This document shows positions 43,010-53,592 of a stretch of DNA of 64,000 nucleotides, in pieces. Position numbers and translations under genes: made by a program. The stretch lies in assembly GCA_964433345.1 (NCBI GenBank), contig CAYSQJ010000001.1, positions 310,001 to 374,000 of the forward strand. Direction: 5' to 3'. The stretch comes from Ga0077527 sp964433345. Its GTDB lineage: Bacteria; Pseudomonadota; Gammaproteobacteria; Burkholderiales; SG8-41. A model generated the notes under the pieces. The model ran no database searches, was not told where the DNA came from, and saw nothing but the letters and a program-made list of their open reading frames with translations. Numbering within the stretch: the first letter of the stretch is position 1; every line of letters begins with the position of its first letter.

Positions 43010-44200
43010 ATGAATAAAAAACTCCCCCTCGAAAACATCCGCGTCATCGAGTTCTGCCATGTCGTCATGGGCCCGACCTGCGGCCTGGTGCTGGCCGACC
43101 TCGGCGCCGAGGTGATCAAGGTCGAGCCGCTCGACGGCGACCACACGCGCAAGCTCACCGCCTCCGGCGCCGGTTTCTTCCCGACCTACAACCGCAACAA
43201 GAAAAGCATCGCCGTCGACCTGAAATCCGCGGAAGGTCGCGAACTGGTGCTGAAGCTGATTGCCAGCGCCGACGTGGTGACGGAAAACTTCCGCCCCGGT
43301 GCGATGGACAAGCTGGGTTTCGGCTACGAGGCGCTGAAAAAAATCAACCCGCGGCTGATCTACTGCTCGATGAAGGGTTTCCTGCCCGGACCCTATGAAC
43401 ACCGCACCGGGCTGGACGAGGTGGTGCAGATGATGGGTGGCCTCGCCTACATGACCGGCGGCCGCCACGGCCCGCTGCGCGCCGGTGCTTCGGTCAACGA
43501 TGTGATGGGCGGCATGTTCGGCGCCATCGGCATCCTCGCCGCGATCAACCAGCGCACTATCACCGGCGAAGGACAGTATCTGCAGAGCGCGCTGTTCGAG
43601 AACGTTGCGTTCCTGATGGCCCAGCACATGCTTGAAGGTTATGCCACCGGCCAGCCGGTGAAACCGATGCCCGACCGCATCCGTGCCTGGGCGCTCTACG
43701 ACAACTTCAAGACGAAGGAGGGCGAGCTGGTTTTCGTCGGCGTGGTTACTGACACCCAGTGGAAGGTGTTCTGCGAGTCCTTCGGGCTGACGGAACTGTT
43801 CAATGATCCGTCACTGAAAACCAATCCGCAGCGCGTCGAGGCGCGTCCGCGCATCCTGCCGATCGTCAGCGAAATCTTCTCGAAAATGGGCAAGCAGGAA
43901 CTGATGGACCGCTGCGAGAAACTCGGCCTGCCTTTCGCGCCCATCGCCAAGCCGGAAGATCTGTTCGAGGACAAACACCTCAATGCTTCCGGCGGCCTGG
44001 CACCGGTGCGGCTCAACAACGGCGTCAAAACCAAGGTGCCGGTGTTACCGCTGGAAATGGATGGCCGGCGCTTCGGCACCCGGCTCGACATTCCGCATGT
44101 GGGTGAGCACACGCGGGAGGTGTTGAAGTCGGTGGGTTATGGTGATGCCGAGGTCGACGGCTTGGTCAACGGCAAGGTGGTTGCGGCGGGCACGGGGTAA
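43010..44200 (+). CDS. CaiB/BaiF (class III) CoA-transferase
   Basis: A 396-residue class III CoA-transferase that moves CoA between carboxylic acids through an aspartyl-CoA intermediate. Visible are VVMGPTCGLVLADLGAEVIK, VEPLDGDHTR, the substrate loop NRNKKSIAVDLKSAEG, and ASVNDVMGGMFGAIG with the probable catalytic Asp. It follows the HMG-CoA-lyase-like gene after a REP-like palindrome, and the two probably act in order. Acid substrate unknown. Confidence 0.9.
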   Translation: MNKKLPLENIRVIEFCHVVMGPTCGLVLADLGAEVIKVEPLDGDHTRKLTASGAGFFPTYNRNKKSIAVDLKSAEGRELVLKLIASADVVTENFRPGAMDKLGFGYEALKKINPRLIYCSMKGFLPGPYEHRTGLDEVVQMMGGLAYMTGGRHGPLRAGASVNDVMGGMFGAIGILAAINQRTITGEGQYLQSALFENVAFLMAQHMLEGYATGQPVKPMPDRIRAWALYDNFKTKEGELVFVGVVTDTQWKVFCESFGLTELFNDPSLKTNPQRVEARPRILPIVSEIFSKMGKQELMDRCEKLGLPFAPIAKPEDLFEDKHLNASGGLAPVRLNNGVKTKVPVLPLEMDGRRFGTRLDIPHVGEHTREVLKSVGYGDAEVDGLVNGKVVAAGTG

Positions 44201-44638
44201 TTGTTACGTCCGCCATCGGCCAGAAGCGGACATTTGCTTTGACGGACTTCCCTGGTTCAGATTGGCAGGGTTGACGGGGAACAGGCCAGTAACCCGATCC
44301 GAAGGATCAAATTGGACCCAATGACTTAACGTCCTCCCCCGCCAAAACCACAACCCCGCGGGAGCCTGCCTGCCCGTGCCAAGGCTCCAGATTATCCCCA
44401 ACCAGCACAAAATCCGTCAGGCCCGGTATCGCATCGGGATCAATCAGGACGTGAAAACCCTTTTTTATTTTCTCGCCAATATCCTGCAGTGCCGTCACCC
44501 AAAAGCTGGTGCCGATCAATGTAATGGTCAAAATCGCATTCCCTTCAACGTGATGTGAGGCACCCTTATACAGGGTATGTATCGATCACGCGCCGGAATG
44601 TGGGCGGCATCGGTTTCCAGTGACGTTAAACTACCGTC
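44201..44638. other. 438-base region with one doubtful small frame
   Basis: Apart from the small minus-strand frame 44307-44531, no coding pattern, palindrome or AT-rich element is seen. Confidence 0.4.
44307..44531 (-). CDS. small hypothetical protein
   Basis: A 74-codon frame from a TTG start, with a protein-like pattern (TSFWVTALQDIGEKIKKGF, GLTDFVLVGDNLEPWHG) but no recognised family. The GAAGGG upstream is too far for a normal ribosome site. It diverges from the hypothetical gene at 44639. Could be real or a relic. Confidence 0.35.
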   Translation of the reverse strand: MTITLIGTSFWVTALQDIGEKIKKGFHVLIDPDAIPGLTDFVLVGDNLEPWHGQAGSRGVVVLAGEDVKSLGPI

Positions 44639-45142
44639 ATGACAACACCTCTCGACCCCCCGGACCTTGCGTCTGACGAAGCCCCCGTCATCAACGAACC
44701 GCGCCTGTGGGTGCACAGGGGGTGGACCGCACGCGTTATCAAAAACAACGATGACGACGGCTGGGCCGTGGAAATGATTCGGGATGGCCAGGCCGAACCC
44801 GCGCTGGTTGGGCCGTGGACCATGGGGCGCGATAAAAAGAATCCGAAGCCGCTCGATGGCAACGCATTCAATACGCTGGTCAAAACCGCCTCGGAGGTGG
44901 TGCTCCGCCACGAGCAGCAACTGCGGGCCTCGTTGCACAAAACCATCACGGTCATCGTGAACGATCAGCCTGTCCGTGTGGCACTCGACGTGGTGCCTGA
45001 CGAAGACGAGCCGCATGCCCTACTGAGCGCGCATGACCCGGATGGCGCTCAACTGGCGCAGGTGAGGGTGCGGCCAGACTTCAAATTAAACGCGGTCAGC
45101 GCAGAGGCGTGGATAGCCGGCGGGTACGGCAGGCCGAAGTGA
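44639..45142 (+). CDS. hypothetical protein
   Basis: A 167-residue acidic soluble protein, no family recognised. It contains RLWVHRGWTARVIKNNDDDG, VEMIRDGQAEPALVGPWTMG and FNTLVKTASEVVLRHEQQLR, and ends with a proline-rich-free, strand-rich region. No signal peptide or membrane segment. It lies alone in an area with little other coding sequence, which suggests an accessory gene. Confidence 0.6.
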   Translation: MTTPLDPPDLASDEAPVINEPRLWVHRGWTARVIKNNDDDGWAVEMIRDGQAEPALVGPWTMGRDKKNPKPLDGNAFNTLVKTASEVVLRHEQQLRASLHKTITVIVNDQPVRVALDVVPDEDEPHALLSAHDPDGAQLAQVRVRPDFKLNAVSAEAWIAGGYGRPK

Positions 45143-45514
45143 AGGGATGTTCCGGTTTGCCGACGGGGTCGCGTAACGGCCTGAAATGGGATGCCTGAAT
45201 TCGGCCGGATCCGGAAGGGGGTGGTTGTTTGCAGAAAAGCCTGCTTGTCAGCCCATGCCTGCGCGCCCGGGGTCAGTGTGCGTTGAAGTCAGGCAACCCG
45301 GGTCGATTCAGGGGGGCGAATCGTCCATTGGGAGCGGCGAATCTTTGCCGGAGACCGCGTGATTGGCTGCCTCCCGGGATGGCGATACCGATTGTGGATC
45401 GGGGAGAGGGTGGTTTGAAATTCCCATACGCGCCCTATCGACCGCCCAGAGGGGGCGTATTAGACTTGACCGCAGGCAATTCGGCCCCTCCGACAGCAAA
45501 GCGAGCCCTGGACC
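45143..45514. other. 372-base intergenic region
   Basis: A 98-codon plus-strand frame crosses it but is rich in Arg, Pro and Gly without domain character and overlaps the next gene. I see no hairpin with a T tract and no repeat member. Confidence 0.4.
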
Positions 45515-46489
45515 ATGCAGCATAAGACCAGCCCCCTGAACGGCGATTTCGGTGTGATGATTGTAGGCGTCAGCCGCCGCGACCTGAAAGACGCAAGCTT
45601 CCAGCGCGAAACTTATGACCTGTGGACCCGTAAAGGCGGCCTGCTGGCTGTCCGCGGCAAGGATTTGGCCGTCATCCCGCCGGAAGAACTGGTCGCCTGG
45701 TCCGAGGTTTTTGGCGCGATTGAATACGAGGGCATGACCGCCCGCGAAGACAAGTCAGTCAAAGGCTTTCCCATCATGCGCATCGGCAACATCCGTGACG
45801 AGGCGGGCAAACTGAAGGCCTCCCTGTCGCGGGTGCCGCAGCTGCGCACCGATGACGACATCCGCTATAACCCGGAAACCCGCCGCCCGGTCTGGCACAC
45901 GGACTCCACATTCCGCAAGCATCCGCCCATCGGATCGGTCTTTCATTGCAGGATTGCGCCCGACGAAGGCGGCGAGACGCTGTTCGCCGACATGCGCGCG
46001 GCCTACCAGCGGCTGGACGGCGCGACCAGGGCGAAGCTGGACGGGCTGGAAGCGGTGTGCTCGCTGGCCCATCACGACAAGAAGATCAACAAGTACTCTC
46101 CGGACTATCCGATCCTGACGCCGGCTCAGCGGGCAGCCAATCCGCCGAACCGGGTGCCCATCGTCCTGAAACATCCGGTCAGCGGCGAGCCGGCGCTATA
46201 TGGCCTGAATTCCTCCACCTGCGCCATCCTGCCAAAAGGCCAAGACATCGCGCCGGACGTGCTGGATGTTTGCGACCTGGAAGGCACCGAGCACGAAAGC
46301 GTTCAGATACTCCGCAGTCTGCTGCCCACGATCACCGGGCCGGAATACACGGTGAAATGGTGCTGGCAGCCCGGCGATATCGTGGTTTGGGACAATCGCT
46401 GCACGATCCATTCCGCCACCGGTTACGACTATGAGAGCTATAGCCGCGAGATGTGGCGCCTGACCCTGCTTGACCGCGCGCAGGCCTAG
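45515..46489 (+). CDS. TauD/TfdA family dioxygenase
   Basis: Fe(II)/2-oxoglutarate dioxygenase of 324 residues, of a different branch from the other three. Ligands are His128 and Asp130 in PVWHTDSTFR and His299 in NRCTIHSATG; Arg in EMWRLTLL is the probable 2-oxoglutarate anchor. It resembles the 2,4-D dioxygenase (TfdA) type by the wording DPGDIVVWDNRC-like block (QPGDIVVWDNRCTIH). Single gene, convergent with the racemase-fold gene. Confidence 0.88.
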   Translation: MQHKTSPLNGDFGVMIVGVSRRDLKDASFQRETYDLWTRKGGLLAVRGKDLAVIPPEELVAWSEVFGAIEYEGMTAREDKSVKGFPIMRIGNIRDEAGKLKASLSRVPQLRTDDDIRYNPETRRPVWHTDSTFRKHPPIGSVFHCRIAPDEGGETLFADMRAAYQRLDGATRAKLDGLEAVCSLAHHDKKINKYSPDYPILTPAQRAANPPNRVPIVLKHPVSGEPALYGLNSSTCAILPKGQDIAPDVLDVCDLEGTEHESVQILRSLLPTITGPEYTVKWCWQPGDIVVWDNRCTIHSATGYDYESYSREMWRLTLLDRAQA

Positions 46490-46551
46490 CCAAGATTACC
46501 GGAGTCGAATTTTTCCGGAGAAACCCGCAATAACGCGACCGGCGGCGCAAC

Positions 46552-47298
46552 TCAACACGCCGCCATCACCTTCCCCCACTTTGCATCCGGCCTGATTTTC
46601 AGCGGCTGAGGCGCGGCAGCCAGCGCCGTGCGCGTGGTCGAGGTGATGTTGAGCAACACCGGCTTGCCGAACTCGGCTTCGAGGATCGGCACGGCATGGA
46701 TGGCGAACCACAGGCCGCCGGGCAGCAGCAGGGCCTGGGCTTCGGGCGCGGCGGCGAGTGCGGCGCGACCGAGTTCCAGCGCCAGTTCATGGTCAGCGAG
46801 CGGGCTGGAGATCTTGTTCTGGTCGAGGTTGCGGCCCTGGGCGCGCAGTGACACCACCTCTATGCCGGCTTCCTTCAGGTAGTTCGACAGCGCAGTGTTG
46901 ACATGTTCGGGCCAGCGCGTGGCCAGCGCCAGCTTGGTGACGCCAAAGTGCTGTAGCGTCGCGATATGCGCTTCGAGATCGGTGTCGCAGGCGATGCCGG
47001 TGCGCTGCGCGCCTTCGGCGAGGATCTCGCGCATTTTCTTGCGGCCCAGCACCGAAGCCACCGGCACGCCGCTCAACGCGATGCGGTCGACTTTCTTGTG
47101 CTTCAGCATGTCGAAGGCTTTCCACAGCACCGGCAGCTCGCTTTCCACTGCGGCGAGGCTGTATTCCCTGAGGTTGAGGCCCGTGGTCACCAGCATCATG
47201 CCGTCGGGTGCGACGCGGTAGAACTGGTAGGCGTCCATGTCGGTGTAGAGGTGGGGGATGACGTAACCGAGGGTGAACCAGGGACTGACGATGGGCAT
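46552..47298 (-). CDS. Asp/Glu racemase-fold protein (maleate isomerase/arylmalonate decarboxylase type) without catalytic Cys
   Basis: A 248-residue protein with the pattern of maleate isomerase and arylmalonate decarboxylase: FTLGYVIPHLYTDMDAYQFY, MLKHKKVDRIALSGVPVAS, FGVTKLALATRWPEHVNTAL and ALLLPGGLWFAIHAV. In the active family the two half-sites carry a Cys (CTS-like and SCGGL-like). Here they read ALSGVPV and LPGGLW, so both cysteines appear lost. It may be a decarboxylase-like or binding protein with different chemistry. It faces the ettA gene. Confidence 0.7.
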   Translation of the reverse strand: MPIVSPWFTLGYVIPHLYTDMDAYQFYRVAPDGMMLVTTGLNLREYSLAAVESELPVLWKAFDMLKHKKVDRIALSGVPVASVLGRKKMREILAEGAQRTGIACDTDLEAHIATLQHFGVTKLALATRWPEHVNTALSNYLKEAGIEVVSLRAQGRNLDQNKISSPLADHELALELGRAALAAAPEAQALLLPGGLWFAIHAVPILEAEFGKPVLLNITSTTRTALAAAPQPLKIRPDAKWGKVMAAC

Positions 47299-47438
47299 GA
47301 CGGCGATCCGTGAAAAGGCGGGTTAATCAGCTGCGGGAAAGCCCGCATTATCCATGACTTGCGCGTGCATGCCCGGTGCGCCGGCGTTTTGGGCTATCCT
47401 CGCGGTTTTTCGCAAATCCTATTTCGGAATTCCGCACC

Positions 47439-49099
<1,661 letters not shown>

Positions 49100-49103
<4 letters not shown>

Positions 49104-49122
49104 GTATTTGATTTTATTGATA
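49100..49122 (+). repeat. AT-rich intergenic element, copy 6 (forward)
   Basis: Exact match to the consensus. The TAA stop of ettA (49101-49103) is the second to fourth base of the element. Confidence 0.85.
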
Positions 49123-49150
49123 AAAAATGGCGCCCGCTGGCGCCATTTTT
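49123..49150. terminator. Rho-independent terminator after ettA
   Basis: Stem AAAAATGGCGCC / GGCGCCATTTTT with loop CGCT; it works for both strands between convergent genes. Confidence 0.88.
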
Positions 49151-49168
49151 GTTGCGGCGGCAAGGGGT

Positions 49169-49927
49169 TCAACCGCGCCCGGCATAGGGCATGTCGGTGG
49201 CCATCACCATCAGGTGGTAGATGTTGACGTTCAGCGGCTGGTTGGCCATGAACAGCACCGATTTCGCGACATCGGTGACGTCGATCATCGATTCCGCCTT
49301 GACCGAACCGTCGGCCTGCTTGACGCCCTTGGCCATGCGCGAGGCCAGCCCCGTCATCGCATTGCCTACGTCGACCTGGCAGCAGGCGATGTTGTACTTG
49401 CGCCCATCCAGCGAAATCGTGCGCGTCAGTCCGGAGATGCCGTGCTTGGATGCGGTGTAGGGGGCTGAATCCGGACGCGGCGCATGCGCCGAGATCGATC
49501 CGTTGTTGATGATGCGGCCGCCCTGGGGATTCTGGCTCTTCATCATCCGGAATGCGGCCTGTGCGCAGAGGAAGGATCCGCTGAGGTTGGTGTCGACCAC
49601 GGATTTCCACTTCTCCCAGGGCAGGTCCTCGAAGGGCACGCCGGGCGCGTTCTGGCCGGCATTGTTGAACAGCATGTCGATGCGACCGAAACGGTGCTGC
49701 ACGGCGGCGAACAGCGCGGCGACCGATTGCGGGTCGCTGACATCGGCGGCCACGGCAAGGCCGCGGGAGGCGTCGCTGCCGGCCTCGGCCAGCGCCGCGT
49801 CGAGCGTGTCCTGGCGCCGGCCAGTGAGGGCGACGTGCCAGCCGTCCTTCAGGAAGGCGAGTGCGGTGGCCTTGCCGATGCCGCTGCCGGCGCCGGTGAT
49901 GACTGCGACTTTAATGGTGTTGCTCAT
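49169..49927 (-). CDS. short-chain dehydrogenase/reductase
   Basis: A 252-residue classical SDR. Cofactor motif TGAGSGIGKATAL at about 11-23, structural NNAGQ at about 90, and the catalytic Ser/Tyr/Lys set in NGSISAHAPRPDSAPYTASKHG. Acidic or basic preference at the cofactor end reads TGRRQDT, suggesting NADP(H). Substrate unknown. Transcribed before glnS-facing sequence; gap to glnS 67 bases on the same strand direction. Confidence 0.88.
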   Translation of the reverse strand: MSNTIKVAVITGAGSGIGKATALAFLKDGWHVALTGRRQDTLDAALAEAGSDASRGLAVAADVSDPQSVAALFAAVQHRFGRIDMLFNNAGQNAPGVPFEDLPWEKWKSVVDTNLSGSFLCAQAAFRMMKSQNPQGGRIINNGSISAHAPRPDSAPYTASKHGISGLTRTISLDGRKYNIACCQVDVGNAMTGLASRMAKGVKQADGSVKAESMIDVTDVAKSVLFMANQPLNVNIYHLMVMATDMPYAGRG

Positions 49928-49994
49928 GACGATGTTCCCTCTGCAGTGGATGGGCGCGGACGGTCGTTTGATGCATACCGGTCACGCCCGGGAT

Positions 49995-51761
49995 TCATTT
50001 GCCCCAGGAATCGCGCAGCGTCACCGCGCGGTTGAACACTGGTGCCCCGGCGCGGAAATCGACGAGGTCGGCGACGAAGTAGCCGTGGCGCTCGAACTGG
50101 AAACAGCTGCCGGGTGCGGCCTCGCGCAATCCGCTTTCGACCCGGGCGATGACGGTTTTGCGGGAATCCGGATTCAGGTCGAGCAGGAAGTCGCGGTCGC
50201 CGGCGCCCGGGTGCGCGACGCTGAACAGACGGTCGTAGAGGCGCACCTCCGCCTGCACCGATTCATGCGCGCTGAGCCAGTGGATGTTGCCCTTGACCTT
50301 GACCGATTCCGCGCCCGGCGTGCCCGACTTGGTGTCGGGTAGATATTCGCAGTGCACTGCGGTCACATTACCTTGCGCATCCTTGTCACAGCCGGTGCAT
50401 TTGACGACATAGCCGTAGCGCAGACGCACGCTGTTGCCCGGGAACAGGCGGAAATAACCCTTCGGCGGGTTTTCGCTGAAGTCCTCGCGCTCGATCCACA
50501 GTTCGCGCGTCAGCGGCACCGCGCGTTTTCCCAGCTCCGGCTTCTGCGGATGGTTGGGCGCGAAACAGTCCTCCTGCTGCCCTTCGGGGTAATTGTCGAT
50601 GACCAGCTTCAGCGGGTCGAGCACCGCGATGCGACGTTCCGCGGTTTCATTGAGGTGCTCGCGCATGCAGTCCTCGAGTACCGAGTAGTCGATCCAGGAA
50701 TCGGCCTTGGACACGCCGATGCGTTCGGCGAAGCGGCGAAAGCCTTCGGGCGTGTAGCCGCGGCGGCGCGCGCCGGCCAGCGTCGGCATCCGCGGGTCGT
50801 CCCAGCCGTCGACATGCTTTTCGGAAACCAGCTGGATCAGCTTGCGCTTGGACAGCACAACGTAGCTCAGGTTGAGCCGCGCGAATTCGATCTGCTGCGG
50901 CAATGGGCGTTCGAGCAGGCCGCCATCGGCGAGTTTGCCGAGCAGCCAGTCGTAGAACGGCCGCTGGTCCTCGAACTCCAGAGTGCAGATCGAATGCGTG
51001 ATCCGCTCCAGCGCGTCCTCGATCGGATGCGCGTAGGTATACAGCGGGTAGATGCACCAGGCATCACCCGTGCGGTGGTGGGTCGCGCGGCGGATGCGGT
51101 AGATCACCGGGTCGCGCAGGTTGATATTGGGCGAGGCGATGTCGATTTTCGCGCGTAGCACCATCGCGCCGTCAGCATGTTTTCCGGCGCGCATTTCGCG
51201 GAAGCGGGCCAGTGATTCGGCGGACGGGCGTTCGCGCCAGGGACCGGGACGGCCGGGTTCGGTCAGCGTGCCGCGGTTCCTGCGCATTTCCTCGGCGCTC
51301 TGCTCGTCGACATAGGCATGGCCGGCGCCGATCAGGTACTCGGCGGCCTCGTACATGAAGTCGAAATAGTCGCTGGCGAAATAGCCGTGCGGGCCCCAGT
51401 CGAAGCCGAGCCAGTGCACGGCATCGCGGATCGAGTCGACATACTCCTGCTCTTCCTTCTCGGGATTGGTGTCGTCGAAACGCAGGTGGCAGGCGCCGCC
51501 GTAATGCAGCGCAAGCCCGAAGTTCAGGCAGATCGACTTGGCATGGCCGAGGTGCAGATAGCCGTTGGGTTCGGGCGGAAAGCGGGTGCGGATTTTCGCG
51601 CTGTCAGCGGGCGCGCCGGCATGGACACGCGCCGGGCCGGGTTTGCCGCCCCAGCTGCGGGACGCGTATTTGCCGTCAGCCAGATCGGCTTCGATGTGAC
51701 TGCGGATGAAATTGGAGGTCGACGCAACAGGTTCTGCGCCGGGTTTCGCGTTCTTGGCCAT
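49995..51761 (-). CDS. glnS: glutaminyl-tRNA synthetase
   Basis: Charges tRNA-Gln with glutamine. 588 residues with an N-terminal extension of about 50. The HIGH-type motif is FPPEPNGYLHLGHAKS and the KMSKS counterpart is VVLSKRKLIQLV. The C-terminal anticodon-binding beta barrels contain WIEREDFSENPPKGYFRLFPG, typical of GlnRS rather than GluRS. The presence of GlnRS fits a beta- or gammaproteobacterium. Confidence 0.95.
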   Translation of the reverse strand: MAKNAKPGAEPVASTSNFIRSHIEADLADGKYASRSWGGKPGPARVHAGAPADSAKIRTRFPPEPNGYLHLGHAKSICLNFGLALHYGGACHLRFDDTNPEKEEQEYVDSIRDAVHWLGFDWGPHGYFASDYFDFMYEAAEYLIGAGHAYVDEQSAEEMRRNRGTLTEPGRPGPWRERPSAESLARFREMRAGKHADGAMVLRAKIDIASPNINLRDPVIYRIRRATHHRTGDAWCIYPLYTYAHPIEDALERITHSICTLEFEDQRPFYDWLLGKLADGGLLERPLPQQIEFARLNLSYVVLSKRKLIQLVSEKHVDGWDDPRMPTLAGARRRGYTPEGFRRFAERIGVSKADSWIDYSVLEDCMREHLNETAERRIAVLDPLKLVIDNYPEGQQEDCFAPNHPQKPELGKRAVPLTRELWIEREDFSENPPKGYFRLFPGNSVRLRYGYVVKCTGCDKDAQGNVTAVHCEYLPDTKSGTPGAESVKVKGNIHWLSAHESVQAEVRLYDRLFSVAHPGAGDRDFLLDLNPDSRKTVIARVESGLREAAPGSCFQFERHGYFVADLVDFRAGAPVFNRAVTLRDSWGK

Positions 51762-51840
51762 GCTTGAAGAGGGAGGTGTTGCCGAATAAGGAAGAGCGGC
51801 CGGGTAAAGCGGTATTTTAACCCGCAGCGTGCGGCGAACT

Positions 51841-52545
51841 TCAGCGTTTTGCCAGGTATCGGGTCGGCAAGGGGCGCTCGACGGCGGTGTTGCCCTTGCG
51901 TGTCAGGCGCCAGCCGCGGGCGGGCCGGTGGTCGGACACCACATGCGCCAGTTTGCCGTCGATGAAATGCAGGGCGACGCCGTCGTCCGCGGCATGACCT
52001 TCCGCGATGACGCCGCGGGCGACCATTTTGCGGTAGGTCGGCCGGCGCAGCGCTTCGCTGTCGTAGTGCGGGCAGTTGCTGCCCGGCAGGAAGCCGAGGC
52101 AGTCGAGTGCGGTCAGCGGACCGGCGATGGAATCGGTGATGCCCTGCTCGAACCAGCAGATCGAGCCCGCGCTCCAGCCGCCGAGCACGATGCCCTGCTG
52201 CCAGGCCTGGCGCAGGTGGATGTCGAGGCCCCAGTCGCGCCATACCGCGAGCATGCTGCGGGTGTTGCCGCCGCCGACGAAGATTGCATCCTGTTCGAGC
52301 ACGAAGGATTCGAGATCGCGCGGCGTGCGCGCGAACAGCGGCAGGTGCGTCGGCCTGCAGTCGAACTGGCCGAAGCCGGCGTAGAAACGCAGCCGTCCGG
52401 TCTCGGCATCGCCATGGGCGGTGCCGATGAAACAGACGCGGGGCCTGCGCCTGCGCGTCTGCTTCAGGAAGTAATCGACCAGCAGAAGCTTATCCTGGTC
52501 CGGCGGCAGCGCGGCGCCGCCGATGGCGATGATCTGGCGTTTCAT
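51841..52545 (-). CDS. peptidase E-like (S51) serine hydrolase
   Basis: A 234-residue member of the S51/cyanophycinase fold. The nucleophile elbow is LGGWSAGSICWFE with the Ser in G-W-S-A-G; the preceding AIFVGGGNTRSML is the family substrate loop. It starts KRQIIAIGGAALP. I chose the ATG at 52545; the frame is open further upstream but runs into the divergent birA start. Expected to cut dipeptides with N-terminal Asp or a similar small substrate. Confidence 0.8.
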   Translation of the reverse strand: MKRQIIAIGGAALPPDQDKLLLVDYFLKQTRRRRPRVCFIGTAHGDAETGRLRFYAGFGQFDCRPTHLPLFARTPRDLESFVLEQDAIFVGGGNTRSMLAVWRDWGLDIHLRQAWQQGIVLGGWSAGSICWFEQGITDSIAGPLTALDCLGFLPGSNCPHYDSEALRRPTYRKMVARGVIAEGHAADDGVALHFIDGKLAHVVSDHRPARGWRLTRKGNTAVERPLPTRYLAKR

Positions 52546-52608
52546 GATCCGCATATTAACGCCACGCAGCGCCTGCCGTTGCGCGGAGTATCGGCTATCC
52601 TTGGCCCC

Positions 52609-53592
52609 ATGAACACGATGGCTTTCAAAACCCTGCGCGCGCTGGCCGACGGCGGTTTTCATTCCGGCGAGGCGATCGCGCAGTCCCTGGGCGTGACCCG
52701 CAGCGCGGTGTGGTACGGCATCCGCGACATCGCCGCGGCCGGCTTCCGGATCGAGAAGCTGCGGGGACGCGGTTACCGCCTGTCGCAGCCGCTGTCGCTG
52801 CTCGATGCGGGCACGGTGCTGGAACAGCTGGGACCGGCATCCGCGTCATTCGCGATCGAGGTGCTCGACAGCATCGATTCCACCAACACCCGGCTGATGC
52901 AGCGGGCAGCTGCGGGCGCGCCTTCAGGGCTGGTGCTGGCGGCGGAGGCGCAGACCGCGGGACGCGGCCGCCGCGGCCGGGTCTGGCGGTCCGCGGTGGG
53001 CAGCACGCTGACCTTTTCGCTGCTGTGGCGTTTTGCCCAGGGTGCGCGCGAGCTGGCGGGCCTCAGCCTGGCCGTGGGACTTGCGCTGGCGCGGACACTG
53101 CGTGCCGCCGGCGCCACCGGTGTCGCCCTGAAATGGCCCAACGACGTGGTGCTGCCCTCCGGCAAGCTCGCCGGAATACTCATCGAAATGCAGGGGGATG
53201 TGCTGGGGCCTAGCGCCGCGGTGATCGGGATCGGCGTCAATGTCCGCGCCGACCTGCGCGTGGCGGAGCAGGTGGACCAGCCGCTGGCGGACCTCGAAAC
53301 CGCGACCGGTAAACCGGTGGACCGCAATGTATTGCTCGCGCGGATGCTTGCCGAGCTTTCCGGCGTGCTTGGATCCTTCACGCAGGGCGGATTCGCCCCG
53401 CTGCGCGAGGAATGGCAACAGTTGCACGCGCACCAGGATCGCCGGGTGCGCCTGCTGTTGCCGGACGGTGAATCGCTTGCCGGCATTGCCCGCGGCGTGG
53501 CCGACGATGGCGTGCTGCTGCTGGAAACGGAGTCCGGCGTGCAGGGTTTCCACAGTGGCGAGCTGAGCCTGCGCGGGGAGGCTGCGGCATGA
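52609..53592 (+). CDS. birA: bifunctional biotin ligase / biotin operon repressor
   Basis: Attaches biotin to acyl-CoA carboxylases and, through an N-terminal winged helix, may repress biotin genes. 327 residues: helix-turn-helix at about 10-60 (GEAIAQSLGVTRSAVWYGI), ligase domain with DSIDSTNTRLM, AEAQTAGRGRRGRVW (biotinyl-AMP loop) and LKWPNDVVLPSGKLAGILIE, then an SH3-like C-terminal domain. The stop overlaps the coaX start (ATGA). The ATG at 52609 is chosen over an internal one at 52618. Confidence 0.93.
   Translation: MNTMAFKTLRALADGGFHSGEAIAQSLGVTRSAVWYGIRDIAAAGFRIEKLRGRGYRLSQPLSLLDAGTVLEQLGPASASFAIEVLDSIDSTNTRLMQRAAAGAPSGLVLAAEAQTAGRGRRGRVWRSAVGSTLTFSLLWRFAQGARELAGLSLAVGLALARTLRAAGATGVALKWPNDVVLPSGKLAGILIEMQGDVLGPSAAVIGIGVNVRADLRVAEQVDQPLADLETATGKPVDRNVLLARMLAELSGVLGSFTQGGFAPLREEWQQLHAHQDRRVRLLLPDGESLAGIARGVADDGVLLLETESGVQGFHSGELSLRGEAAA

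Noticed and set aside
45229..45525. 98-codon plus-strand frame before the dioxygenase gene
   Set aside because: Arg/Pro/Gly-rich, overlaps the next real start, no protein-like pattern.
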